Assembly (NCBI GenBank): GCA_030619425.1
Contig: JAUXBJ010000143.1
Location: 1-5,892, forward strand
Reading direction: 5' to 3'
DNA length: 5,892 nt
DNA from: a bacterium
GTDB taxonomy: Bacteria > Zixibacteria > MSB-5A5 > GN15 > FEB-12
Positions 1 to 4,963 of this stretch are shown one piece after another. A program made the translations under genes and the position numbers. Numbering within the stretch: the first letter of the stretch is position 1; every line of letters begins with the position of its first letter. Below the pieces are notes generated by a model that saw nothing but the letters and a program-made list of their open reading frames with translations, did no database searches and was not told the origin of the DNA.

Positions 1-3
1 CCA

Positions 4-19
4 CCCCGCCAGGGCGGGG
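4..19. repeat. GC-rich inverted repeat at the left edge
   Basis: CCCCGCC (4-10) and GGCGGGG (13-19) are perfect reverse complements separated by two bases. It could be the hairpin of a terminator or repeat belonging to a gene left of the window, but no T-tract follows on the plus strand, so termination cannot be claimed. The window edge prevents a fuller view. Confidence 0.55.
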
Positions 20-63
20 CTGTGGGATCCGTGAAACGAAGACAAGTAGAACGAGAGAAGAAA

Positions 64-87
64 CATGCTTCGACTGTGCTCAGCATG
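64..87 (+). repeat. Hairpin repeat, TCGACT..GCTC core family, copy a
   Basis: Arms CATGCT (64-69) and AGCATG (82-87) are perfect reverse complements around a 12-base centre, TCGACTGTGCTC (70-81), which differs at two positions from the core TCGACTCCGCTC found at 1147-1158 and 4185-4196. The arms differ from those of the other copies but still pair, so the hairpin rather than the arm sequence is conserved. Confidence 0.7.
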
Positions 88-115
88 ACGCACCGGATGA
101 GTATAGGAATTGTGG

Positions 116-191
116 GTCGAAACCCCTGTGCCGAAGGTCCGCCGAAGGCGGGGTTTCGACACAGGCAAGCCTGTTTTTCGCGCTTTGCGCG
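116..191 (+). repeat. Composite triple-hairpin repeat element
   Basis: Three hairpins lie head to tail. The first has 11-base arms GTCGAAACCCC (116-126) and GGGGTTTCGAC (150-160), with a smaller hairpin CCGCC-GAA-GGCGG (139-151) overlapping its loop. The second is ACAGGC-AA-GCCTGT (161-174), running into five Ts (174-178). The third is CGCGC-TTT-GCGCG (179-191). The second plus the T-tract looks like an intrinsic terminator and could end transcription entering from the left. The same order of modules recurs at 3827-3877, and its first two modules at 5114-5151. Confidence 0.75.
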
Positions 192-201
192 TATACAACC
201 T

Positions 202-225
202 CACCCTGAGCGGAGTCGAAGGGTG
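202..225 (-). repeat. Hairpin repeat, TCGACTCCGCTC core family, copy b
   Basis: CACCCT (202-207) and AGGGTG (220-225) are perfect arms around GAGCGGAGTCGA (208-219), the exact reverse complement of the family core. This copy is inverted relative to the one at 1141-1164 and uses the same arms. Confidence 0.75.
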
Positions 226-254
226 ATACAGTAAACAGAGCGTCCTTCAGAACC

Positions 255-277
255 GTCAGGACCACAGGGGTCCTGAC
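255..277. repeat. Hairpin repeat with GTCAGG / CCTGAC ends
   Basis: GTCAGGACC (255-263) and GGTCCTGAC (269-277) form a perfect 9-bp inverted repeat with a 5-base loop, followed by CTAC. A relative at 3827-3848 keeps the outer GTCAGG/CCTGAC but has different inner arm bases that still pair. No T-tract follows. Confidence 0.7.
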
Positions 278-308
278 CTACGAATCCTGAGTGTGCAATG
301 AGAGACAA

Positions 309-338
309 TTGCTACAGCCCCGACAACACAGTTAACAT
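309..338 (+). promoter_or_regulatory. Possible sigma-70-type promoter for the lipoprotein gene
   Basis: TTGCTA (309-314) and TAACAT (333-338) are separated by 18 bases, within an AT-richer stretch (about 325-360) just upstream of the lipoprotein start. Both hexamers are imperfect and the host's sigma factor preferences are unknown, so this is only a candidate. A transcript would start near 345 and leave a leader of about 30 bases. Confidence 0.3.
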
Positions 339-374
339 TACAATGAACAATCATTTATTCCACATGGAGCTACG

Positions 375-986
375 ATGACAAAGACCAATTCGACACCCAG
401 ACGATTCTGCTTGTGCGGCATCCTGACAATCGTATCGCTGACGCTGCTGCTTTCCTGTTCCGGTGGCGGCAACACTACCGGCGGTGAGGCAACCGAGGTT
501 GCCACCAGGGCGCAGGACGCTTTCCGTCAAGCCGATTGGGAGACGTATGCTTCCTGGATGCATCCAGAGGCGCTGGAGCGCTACGAATCGATTTTGCGTC
601 CGGCGTTCGATGCTATGGTCCAGGTGGATTCTACCGGCAATATGCCGGAGGAGTTCAAGTGGTTCGATAGAACCATCAAAACCGAGGAGTTCCTGAACAT
701 GACGCCGAAGGACTTCTTTGCGTTCTCAATGGCCGAAATCGTGGCGGCGGTGCCGGGGTTGGGCGCAGCACTGCAAGGTTCCTCGCTGGAGGTCATCGGT
801 GAGATTGGGGAGGGGGAGCGTCTGGTGCATGTAGTCGTGCGCACATCGGCCGAGTCGATGGGGATTGAGATGACTGAAGTGTCAGTGTTGACGACAGCCA
901 AGAGCGAGGGTGAGTATAGGCTAATGCTATCAGGCCAGATCGAGAGCATAGCCACGGCCATCGGCCGGGGTATGCAGGGGCGGTGA
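375..986 (+). CDS. Lipoprotein of unknown function (203 aa)
   Basis: The N-terminus is a lipoprotein signal peptide: basic residues (K3, R9, R10), a hydrophobic stretch from about 15 to 26, then a lipobox LLSC with the lipidated cysteine at residue 28. Ser-Gly follow the cysteine; with no Asp at +2, outer-membrane sorting is likely if the host uses the Lol rule. A Gly/Thr linker (about 29-37) leads to a mixed helix/strand domain. The early segment (about 40-75, helical with an aromatic-rich DWETYASWMHPEAL stretch) and strand-like parts near 138-185 recall small NTF2/SnoaL-like extracytoplasmic domains, but this is only an impression and I do not recognise the family. The start is supported by GGAG (366-369) five bases upstream. 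It is probably monocistronic: a hairpin-T-tract begins on the last base of the TGA. Confidence 0.85.
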   Translation: MTKTNSTPRRFCLCGILTIVSLTLLLSCSGGGNTTGGEATEVATRAQDAFRQADWETYASWMHPEALERYESILRPAFDAMVQVDSTGNMPEEFKWFDRTIKTEEFLNMTPKDFFAFSMAEIVAAVPGLGAALQGSSLEVIGEIGEGERLVHVVVRTSAESMGIEMTEVSVLTTAKSEGEYRLMLSGQIESIATAIGRGMQGR

Positions 987-1016
987 GTAGCAAGCTACTT
1001 TTTCGCGCTTCGCGCG
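986..1016 (+). terminator. Terminator-like hairpin, T-tract and CGCGC palindrome after the lipoprotein gene
   Basis: AGTAGC (986-991) and GCTACT (994-999) pair around AA and run into five Ts (999-1003), then CGCGC-TTC-GCGCG (1004-1016). The first arm begins on the final A of the lipoprotein stop codon. The hairpin plus T-tract fits an intrinsic terminator, though the T-tract is short and followed by a GC hairpin. Three other copies (161-191, 3762-3792, 3848-3877) share the AA centre and tail but not all the arms. Confidence 0.6.
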
Positions 1017-1038
1017 CGTATGAGAATCGCGAACGGAG

Positions 1039-1071
1039 ATTGCCGCGCCTACCCAAAGCGTGGCGCGCAAT
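1039..1071. repeat. Long hairpin with one bulge
   Basis: ATTGC (1039-1043) pairs with GCAAT (1067-1071), and after a bulged C1044, GCGCC (1045-1049) pairs with GGCGC (1062-1066). The loop is 12 bases. The outer GAGATTGC..GCAATGAC ends resemble a widespread class of bacterial intergenic hairpin repeat (from memory). No second copy is seen in this window. Confidence 0.55.
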
Positions 1072-1085
1072 GACGCTTGCTATAG

Positions 1086-1121
1086 GCAGCATAGTCATGC
1101 TGCGCGGAGTCGAAGTATGAC
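1086..1121. repeat. Two overlapping hairpins, including core-family copy c
   Basis: GCAGCAT (1086-1092) and ATGCTGC (1097-1103) form a perfect 7-bp stem with loop AGTC. Overlapping it, GTCATGCT (1094-1101) and AGTATGAC (1114-1121) pair with a single G-T wobble around GCGCGGAGTCGA (1102-1113), a one-mismatch reverse complement of the TCGACTCCGCTC core. The two stems share bases and are mutually exclusive, so the segment could switch folds. Confidence 0.6.
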
Positions 1122-1140
1122 AGCCTGGATGTGAGTACGC

Positions 1141-1164
1141 CACCCTTCGACTCCGCTCAGGGTG
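1141..1164 (+). repeat. Hairpin repeat, TCGACTCCGCTC core family, copy d
   Basis: CACCCT (1141-1146) and AGGGTG (1159-1164) flank the exact core TCGACTCCGCTC (1147-1158). It faces copy c, 20 bases upstream, in the opposite orientation, and lies 41 bases before the asparaginase start, so it would be in that gene's leader if the promoter is upstream of it. No clear promoter for the asparaginase gene was found in 1017-1186. Confidence 0.75.
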
Positions 1165-1205
1165 ACGACCGATAGACCGACGTTGCAGGAGAGGAGACTT
1201 GGATT

Positions 1206-2225
1206 ATGAACAACCCCGTCGAACTCGCAGCCCGCGTCTACCGCGGGGAAGAAATCGAGGCGCTGCATTACGCCTCAATCGCCGTGGTGGATCGTAACGG
1301 GACGCTGACCCATTATCTGGGCGATCCCGAGATGGTCACGATGACGCGCTCGTGCATCAAGCCGTTCCAGTTGATCCCGCTGATGACCACCGGCGCCGCC
1401 GATCACTTCGGTTTCACGCCGCGTCAGTTGGCGATCATGTGCGGATCGCACAACGGCTGCGACCGTCACAAAGATATGGTGCTATCTATCCTCGACGCCA
1501 TTGGCTGCGCTCCCGGAGATCTCCAATGCGGCGCCCACTGGCCGCTGGGGATGCAGGAGCGGCAGGAGTTCCCGCATGAGGGCGAAGAGACCGACCCTGT
1601 CCGCCACAACTGCTCCGGCAAGCACGCAGCATTTCTCGCACTTGCGAAGTACCTCGGCGACGACGTCAGCGACTACATCAACCCCGACAGCAAAACGCAG
1701 AAGATGGTCAAACAAGCCGTCAGTGATTTCTGCGAGTATCCTATCGACAAGATGCCAACCGGCATTGATGGTTGCAGTGCGCCGAATTTTCCACTGCCGC
1801 TGGTGAACATCGCGCGCGCCTTTATGAAACTGGCTAATCTCGACACGGACGACTTGCTCTTTCGCGCTGCAATAACGCGCATACGCGACGCCATGCGCGA
1901 ACATCCTGAGATGGTCTCCGGGCGCGGTCGGTTCGACATGGCGCTGATGCAATCGTTCCCGGACAACATCGTGTGCAAGGTGGACGCCGAGTCGATTGAG
2001 GGGATCGGTTTGGTTGATCCGCCGGTGGGGATAGCCGTCAAGATCCATGACGGTAACTGGCGGGCGCTGGGGGCGATCTGTGTGGAGGTTCTGAAGCAGC
2101 TTGACATAATTGACAAGATTGAGCATTTTGACTATATGAAGAAGCATGAACAACCAGATGTGCGCAATGCCAGAGGTATCGTCACTGGGCGCATTGCCGG
2201 GGTCTTTAGACTAAGGAAGGCGTGA
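1206..2225 (+). CDS. L-asparaginase, zinc-dependent asparaginase II family (ReAV-like)
   Basis: Predicted cytoplasmic enzyme hydrolysing L-asparagine to aspartate and ammonia. It has no signal peptide and matches the Asparaginase_II family, which is unrelated to E. coli AnsA/AnsB. Known key residues of the Rhizobium etli enzyme ReAV (Ser48, Lys51, Ser80, zinc ligands Cys135, Lys138 and Cys189) all appear here one residue later: S49 and K52 in RSCIKPFQ, S81 in CGSHNG, C136 and K139 in HNCSGKHA, and C190 in GIDGCSAP. A later lysine, K258 in CKVDAES, probably corresponds to ReAV Lys263; as I remember it, the family more often has GAEG after that lysine. The 339-aa length is close to full length. 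The start has a strong ribosome site, AGGAGAGGAG (1187-1196), nine bases upstream. The stop overlaps a small ORF (TGATG), and tnaA follows 140 bases later on the same strand, suggesting an amino-acid degradation unit. Confidence 0.93.
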   Translation: MNNPVELAARVYRGEEIEALHYASIAVVDRNGTLTHYLGDPEMVTMTRSCIKPFQLIPLMTTGAADHFGFTPRQLAIMCGSHNGCDRHKDMVLSILDAIGCAPGDLQCGAHWPLGMQERQEFPHEGEETDPVRHNCSGKHAAFLALAKYLGDDVSDYINPDSKTQKMVKQAVSDFCEYPIDKMPTGIDGCSAPNFPLPLVNIARAFMKLANLDTDDLLFRAAITRIRDAMREHPEMVSGRGRFDMALMQSFPDNIVCKVDAESIEGIGLVDPPVGIAVKIHDGNWRALGAICVEVLKQLDIIDKIEHFDYMKKHEQPDVRNARGIVTGRIAGVFRLRKA

Positions 2226-2308
2226 TGGCGGTTTCGTGTCATACTTCTCTGTCGCTCGGGCATCTCGGAGTCGAATACCATCGCCGCTGGGTTAAAGACG
2301 CGACTTAA
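2225..2308 (+). CDS. Possible 27-aa leader peptide upstream of tnaA
   Basis: The ATG overlaps the asparaginase stop (TGATG) and follows AAGGAAGG (2213-2220) at normal spacing, so translation by coupling is believable. The peptide has one tryptophan, W22, in the C-terminal WVKDAT just before TAA. In E. coli the short Trp-containing peptide TnaC stalls ribosomes and controls tnaA; here the order (short Trp-containing ORF, then tnaA) is the same, but the TnaC pattern (Trp 12 residues before a terminal Pro) is absent. Against it, the Shine-Dalgarno-like bases are also Arg-Lys codons of the asparaginase, and bases 2238-2268 look like a decayed copy of the TCGACTCCGCTC repeat. It may therefore be a chance ORF. 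Confidence 0.3.
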   Translation: MAVSCHTSLSLGHLGVEYHRRWVKDAT

Positions 2309-2312
2309 GCCA

Positions 2313-2358
2313 CTCTCCCTCGCTGCTGGTCCGTAAACTGGAACCATCAAAAGGAGAG
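2313..2358 (+). promoter_or_regulatory. Possible stem-loop hiding the tnaA ribosome binding site
   Basis: CTCTCC (2313-2318) is the exact reverse complement of GGAGAG (2353-2358), which contains the tnaA Shine-Dalgarno. Nested inside, TGGTCC (2327-2332) pairs with GGAACCA (2340-2346) with one bulged A. The outer 5' arm starts four bases after the stop codon of the small ORF, so a ribosome paused at that stop would cover it and free the tnaA site. This is inferred from complementarity only; six pairs across large internal loops may be weak. Confidence 0.3.
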
Positions 2359-2365
2359 AAAGGCG

Positions 2366-3769
2366 ATGAGAAAACGTCAACCGGCGGAACCATACCGCAT
2401 TAAATCAGTCGAACCGATCAAGCTGCTGCCGCGCGAGGAACGCGTGGTCAGACTTCGTCGGGCCAACTATAACATCTTCAAACTCGACGGCGCCGATATC
2501 TATATCGATCTGTTGACCGACTCCGGCACCGGGGCCATGTCATCGCGACAATGGGCCGCCCTGATGCTGGGAGACGAGACCTACGCCGGGGCGTCGTCGT
2601 TTCGCAAGTTTGAAAAGACGGTCAAGGAGATTTTCGGCAAACGCTTCGTGATTCCCTGCCACCAGGGCCGCTCGGCTGAGAATCTGGTGTTCACGACCAT
2701 TCTCGAAAAGGGAAAGTACGTCCTCAACAACACCCATTTCGACACTACCAGGGGGAACACCCTGCACAAGGGTGGCATCCCGCTCGATTTTCCCTGCCCG
2801 GAGGCGGATTCGGACGATCCGTTGCCGTTCAAAGGTAACATGGACTGCCCACGGTTGGATGAGTTCATCCACGCCAAGGGGCGCGAACAAGTTGCCATGG
2901 TCATTATGACCATCACCAACAACTCGGTCGGGGGCCAGCCGGTGTCGATGGCCAACATCAAAGAGACCTCCACTATCTGCCGCAAGCACAACATCCCGTT
3001 CTATTTCGACTGCGCCCGCTTTGCCGAAAACGCCTTCTTTATCAAACGTGACGAGGCGGGCTACCATGACAAGTCGATCGCCGAGATAACCACCGAGATG
3101 TTCTCCTGTTGCGACGGCGCTATGATGTCGGCCAAGAAAGACGGGCTTGCCAATATCGGGGGGTTCATAACGCTCGATGACGAAGAGCTGTATCATCGTT
3201 TGGCCGAATTATTGATCCTCGTGGAAGGTTTCCCGACCTACGGTGGTCTGGCCGGGCGTGACCTGGAAGTGTTGTCGGTGGGGCTGCACGAGGTGATGGA
3301 CTACGACTATCTTGATTTCCGTATCGACCAGGTGAAGTACTTCGGTGAGAAGATCAAGGCGGCGGGGATACCGATCGTGGAACCGACCGGCGGCCATGCT
3401 GTCTTCTGCGATGCCGGCAAGTTGTTGCCGCAGATCAAGCCGGACCAGTTTCCCGGACAAAGTCTGACCGCAGCGTTCTATGTCGAGGGCGGGGTGCGCG
3501 TATGCGAGATCGGCTCGTTGATGTTTAGCAGCATCGATCCGGACAGTGGCGAGATGACCTATGCCCCTCGGGAACTAATGCGGATGGCCTTACCGCGGCG
3601 GGTCTACACCAACTCACACTTTGACTACATAGCCGAGGCGGCTGAGAAGATCGTAGCCAGAAAGGACAAGCTGCGGGGTTTTGAGATCATTCGGGAACCG
3701 GTTTTCCTGCGGCATTTCACCTGCGATCTCAAGGCGCTCAACGAAGAGACGGTGTTTGTGGACACATAA
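2366..3769 (+). CDS. tnaA: Tryptophanase (tryptophan indole-lyase)
   Basis: PLP-dependent beta-eliminating lyase, cytoplasmic, splitting L-tryptophan into indole, pyruvate and ammonia. At 467 aa it is full length (E. coli TnaA 471). Visible sites: HQGR (99-102) binding the PLP phosphate, F125 stacking on PLP, N186, D215 and R218 in FDCARF, the PLP lysine K258 in MSAKKDG, substrate-carboxylate Arg near 411, and potassium-site E71 beside Y73. The sister enzyme tyrosine phenol-lyase is the main alternative, and the N-terminus (AEPYRIKSVE, IYIDLLTDSGT, AGRDLEV) reads rather like it. Three specificity positions decide for tryptophanase: Asp126 in HFDTTR (Thr124 in the phenol-lyase), Ile382 in CEIGS (Arg381 there) and His450 in LRHFT (Phe448 there). 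AAGGAG (2351-2356) lies nine bases before the ATG. The stop codon is inside the downstream hairpin. Confidence 0.93.
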   Translation: MRKRQPAEPYRIKSVEPIKLLPREERVVRLRRANYNIFKLDGADIYIDLLTDSGTGAMSSRQWAALMLGDETYAGASSFRKFEKTVKEIFGKRFVIPCHQGRSAENLVFTTILEKGKYVLNNTHFDTTRGNTLHKGGIPLDFPCPEADSDDPLPFKGNMDCPRLDEFIHAKGREQVAMVIMTITNNSVGGQPVSMANIKETSTICRKHNIPFYFDCARFAENAFFIKRDEAGYHDKSIAEITTEMFSCCDGAMMSAKKDGLANIGGFITLDDEELYHRLAELLILVEGFPTYGGLAGRDLEVLSVGLHEVMDYDYLDFRIDQVKYFGEKIKAAGIPIVEPTGGHAVFCDAGKLLPQIKPDQFPGQSLTAAFYVEGGVRVCEIGSLMFSSIDPDSGEMTYAPRELMRMALPRRVYTNSHFDYIAEAAEKIVARKDKLRGFEIIREPVFLRHFTCDLKALNEETVFVDT

Positions 3770-3792
3770 ATGTGTTTTTCGCGCTACGCGCG
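3762..3792 (+). terminator. Terminator-like hairpin, T-tract and CGCGC palindrome overlapping the tnaA stop
   Basis: ACACAT (3762-3767) and ATGTGT (3770-3775) pair around AA, run into five Ts (3775-3779) and are followed by CGCGC-TAC-GCGCG (3780-3792). The upstream arm is the last coding bases of tnaA, and the TAA stop (3767-3769) spans the arm end and the loop. Format is the same as at 986-1016, but the arms are unrelated. The stem is AT-rich, so termination strength is uncertain. Confidence 0.55.
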
Positions 3793-3826
3793 CCGCAGGA
3801 AAAGCGACAGCCTCAGTCAGAAGTAG

Positions 3827-3877
3827 GTCAGGTTCCTTGGAACCTGACAGGCAAGCCTGCTTTTCGCGCTTCGCGCG
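3827..3877 (+). repeat. Composite triple-hairpin repeat, second copy
   Basis: GTCAGGTTCC (3827-3836) and GGAACCTGAC (3839-3848) form a perfect 10-bp palindromic hairpin preceded by GTAG. Next, CAGGC-AA-GCCTG (3848-3859), then four Ts (3861-3864) and CGCGC-TTC-GCGCG (3865-3877). The last two modules match 161-191 nearly base for base, while the first module is of the GTCAGG type instead of the GTCGAAACC type, so modules are exchanged between elements. Confidence 0.75.
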
Positions 3878-3878
3878 T

Positions 3879-3910
3879 GGCAGGATCGCAATCCGCCGCG
3901 GCGGACTGCC
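3879..3910. repeat. Two-tier hairpin repeat around TCCGCCGCGGCGGA, copy 1
   Basis: Outer arms GGCAG (3879-3883) and CTGCC (3906-3910) enclose a perfect 14-base palindrome, TCCGCCGCGGCGGA (3892-3905). The copy at 4235-4266 has the same interior layout, but its outer arms are GTCAG and CTGAC: one base changes on each side and pairing is kept. Confidence 0.7.
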
Positions 3911-3999
3911 CTATAAAATCTGGAACTTGCCGGATTTGTCATGCCCGCGAAGTGAACTTTCCGAAAACTACGGGGTGGTGGTTATTCTGTACTGTGGGC

Positions 4000-4019
4000 G
4001 GCAGACGTCCTCGTCTGCC
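4000..4019. repeat. GGCAGAC hairpin, copy 1
   Basis: GGCAGACG (4000-4007) and CGTCTGCC (4012-4019) pair perfectly around TCCT. It is paired with the related hairpin at 4051-4070. No gene was found between 3770 and 4402; apart from the listed hairpins, bases 3911-3999 show only GTCATGCCCGCGAA (3939-3952), a possible half of the GTCAT-type repeat at 4135. Confidence 0.7.
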
Positions 4020-4050
4020 CCTTGATTACCTTCGATACGTCCTTCAAACG

Positions 4051-4070
4051 GGCAGACCGGGAGGTCTGCC
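4051..4070. repeat. GGCAGAC hairpin, copy 2
   Basis: GGCAGACC (4051-4058) and GGTCTGCC (4063-4070) pair perfectly around GGGA. Relative to 4000-4019 the innermost pair changed from G-C to C-G and the loop changed, while the other seven pairs are identical. Downstream, bases 4094-4113 repeat part of the loop of the 116-160 hairpin (GAAGGTCC, then AAGGCGGG), evidence of fragmentary repeat copies. Confidence 0.7.
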
Positions 4071-4131
4071 GCGCACAATATCATGGGTTCTCGGAAGGTC
4101 CCCAAGGCGGGCATCCCTCTTTTCTATTATC

Positions 4132-4159
4132 GTCATACCGGCGGAAGCCAGTATCCAGT
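4132..4159. repeat. GTCATACC...GTATCCAGT hairpin repeat
   Basis: ATACCGGC (4135-4142) and GCCAGTAT (4147-4154) pair with one mismatch around GGAA, flanked by GTC and CCAGT. The layout recalls dispersed GTCATTCCC..GGGAATCCAG hairpins seen in many bacterial genomes (for example dRS3-like elements in Neisseria). The family assignment is from memory. Confidence 0.5.
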
Positions 4160-4178
4160 CTCTGCCCACAGGGTACGT

Positions 4179-4202
4179 CGGCCTTCGACTCCGCTCAGGA
4201 TG
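4179..4202 (+). repeat. Core-family copy e, partly decayed
   Basis: The exact core TCGACTCCGCTC (4185-4196) is followed by AGGATG, but the upstream arm CGGCCT pairs with it for only three bases. A further fragment, GCTCAGGATGAGG, lies at 4218-4230, and another (TCGAACTCAGGATGG) at 5174-5188. Confidence 0.6.
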
Positions 4203-4234
4203 ACGTTTGGGGGGAATGCTCAGGATGAGGTTTT

Positions 4235-4266
4235 GTCAGGATCACAATCCGCCGCAGCGGACTGAC
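4235..4266. repeat. Two-tier hairpin repeat, copy 2
   Basis: Outer arms GTCAG (4235-4239) and CTGAC (4262-4266) enclose TCCGC-CGCA-GCGGA (4248-4261). The intervening GATCACAA matches GATCGCAA of the copy at 3879-3910 except for one base. A weak hairpin TAGGTC/GACCTA (4283-4288 with 4301-4306) follows, and nothing else is recognised up to the terminator at 4341. Confidence 0.7.
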
Positions 4267-4340
4267 CTGCAAGGCTTCGCTTTAGGTCGGGTACCGTCCA
4301 GACCTATCGCCTGCGTTTATTGAGTCCGCGTGATCTTCAC

Positions 4341-4369
4341 AAAAAAAAGCGCCCCCGAAGGGGCGCTTT
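4341..4369 (-). terminator. Strong intrinsic terminator of the first pilin gene
   Basis: On the minus strand a 10-bp stem (4369-4360 with 4355-4346) closes a C-TTCG-G tetraloop, among the most stable RNA loops, and is followed by a run of eight Ts (complement of 4348-4341) partly shared with the stem. It lies 34 bases past the pilin stop. The plus strand has a hairpin followed by TTTGCTTTT, so weak termination in that direction is also possible. Confidence 0.9.
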
Positions 4370-4388
4370 GCTTTTCGTGGAATGTCAC

Positions 4389-4403
4389 AGCGTCTAAGAC
4401 GCT
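4389..4403. repeat. Small palindrome at the pilin stop codon
   Basis: AGCGTCT (4389-4395) and AGACGCT (4397-4403) are reverse complements around one A, and the last base belongs to the pilin stop codon. It resembles in position the hairpins fused to the lipoprotein and tnaA stops but lacks an AA centre and T-tract. Confidence 0.45.
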
Positions 4404-4828
4404 CAACTAATTTCCACGACATCGTTGATAGTATTTGTTAAAATGCCATCCTCGTCCATTGTCCAGGTGTCAATCGCCGGGTCATCGTCAAGGTTGGCCG
4501 TAGCGGTGCAGGTGAATTCATTCTCCAGTTGCTCGAGGGCGTAGCTGTACTTGGCACCGGTCATGATATCAACGCCCAGAACGGGGAAAGAACCAGCAGC
4601 TACTTGAGGTGTAGCATCACCGGTTATGTAGGTGCCTTGCTCCTGACGATAAGCCCGTTCCATCGTATAGATCTGCTTGAGAAGCTGCTTGGCCTCAGAC
4701 TGCTTGGACTTGGTGGTGGCCTGCATAAAGCGCGGGATGGCCAGGGCGGCCAGGATGCCGATGATCACGACAACGATCATCAACTCGATCAGGGTGAAAC
4801 CCTTGCGATTGTGAAAACGACTAAACAT
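4403..4828 (-). CDS. Type IV pilin-like protein (prepilin, 141 aa), first paralogue
   Basis: Class III signal peptide: a short basic leader MFSRFHNRKG is cut by prepilin peptidase after Gly10, exposing Phe11 of FTLIELMIVVVI, with the invariant Glu at mature position 5. A single hydrophobic helix (about 11-33) continues into a charged amphipathic helix (TKSKQSEAKQLLKQIY, about 38-53), then a small globular domain with one cysteine and an acidic C-terminal stretch (DDDPAIDTWTMDEDG). Short length and an acidic loop fit either a minor pilin or a type II secretion-type pseudopilin; the acidic stretch may bind metal, as in GspG, but that is inference. I chose the ATG at 4828 because AAGGAGG (complement 4840-4834) lies five bases upstream; the frame opens earlier at a TTG (4852), but that would put this site inside the gene. 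A strong terminator follows. Confidence 0.9.
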   Translation of the reverse strand: MFSRFHNRKGFTLIELMIVVVIIGILAALAIPRFMQATTKSKQSEAKQLLKQIYTMERAYRQEQGTYITGDATPQVAAGSFPVLGVDIMTGAKYSYALEQLENEFTCTATANLDDDPAIDTWTMDEDGILTNTINDVVEIS

Positions 4829-4896
4829 TGCGTCCTCCTTGGGGCTCTTCAAAAAGGTTCTTGGTTTGGTTGCCTTTCAAATTCTGCCCGGATATT

Positions 4897-4922
4897 TGCA
4901 ACCAGCGTGCGCAACCGGCGTG
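4897..4922 (-). promoter_or_regulatory. Tandem 13-bp repeat with a sigma-54-like match before the first pilin
   Basis: On the minus strand CACGCCGGTTGCG (4922-4910) is followed directly by CACGCTGGTTGCA (4909-4897). The second copy gives GCACG-N4-TTGCA, similar to the sigma-54 consensus TGGCACG-N4-TTGCW, with TTGCA intact but only one of the two conserved -24 Gs. Initiation would fall near 4886, about 58 bases before the start codon. Pilin genes are sigma-54 dependent in several bacteria, but the match is partial. The tandem repeat could instead be an activator site. Confidence 0.3.
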
Positions 4923-4963
4923 GAATCTTTGCACAGCCTGTAAGTCCTTTCGGAATATACTTG

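Noticed and set aside
22..234. 70-codon plus-strand ORF in the left non-coding region
   Set aside because: It runs straight through three hairpin repeats, has no convincing ribosome site and its product is repeat-derived.
1482..2153. 223-codon minus-strand ORF opposite the asparaginase
   Set aside because: A shadow of a clearly real gene with all catalytic residues; no ribosome site or domain of its own.
2540..3196. 218-codon minus-strand ORF opposite tryptophanase
   Set aside because: Antisense shadow of a full-length conserved enzyme.
2366..3769. Tyrosine phenol-lyase
   Set aside because: All three specificity positions (Asp126, Ile382, His450) are those of tryptophanase.
3681..4265. Overlapping plus-strand ORFs of 60-143 codons after tnaA
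   Set aside because: All are made of repeat hairpins (for example SRFARG and FDSAQD-type peptides from the repeats), with no ribosome site or recognisable domain.
3770..4340. CRISPR array
   Set aside because: Repeats are hairpins of different families with irregular spacing and no uniform spacers.
3770..4340. Insertion sequence or transposon remnant
   Set aside because: No transposase fragment, no long terminal inverted repeats and no target duplication were seen; the block is many small independent hairpins.
4829..4852. Upstream TTG start giving a 149-aa pilin
   Set aside because: The strong AAGGAGG lies inside that extension and is correctly placed for the ATG at 4828, which also gives a normal 10-residue prepilin leader.
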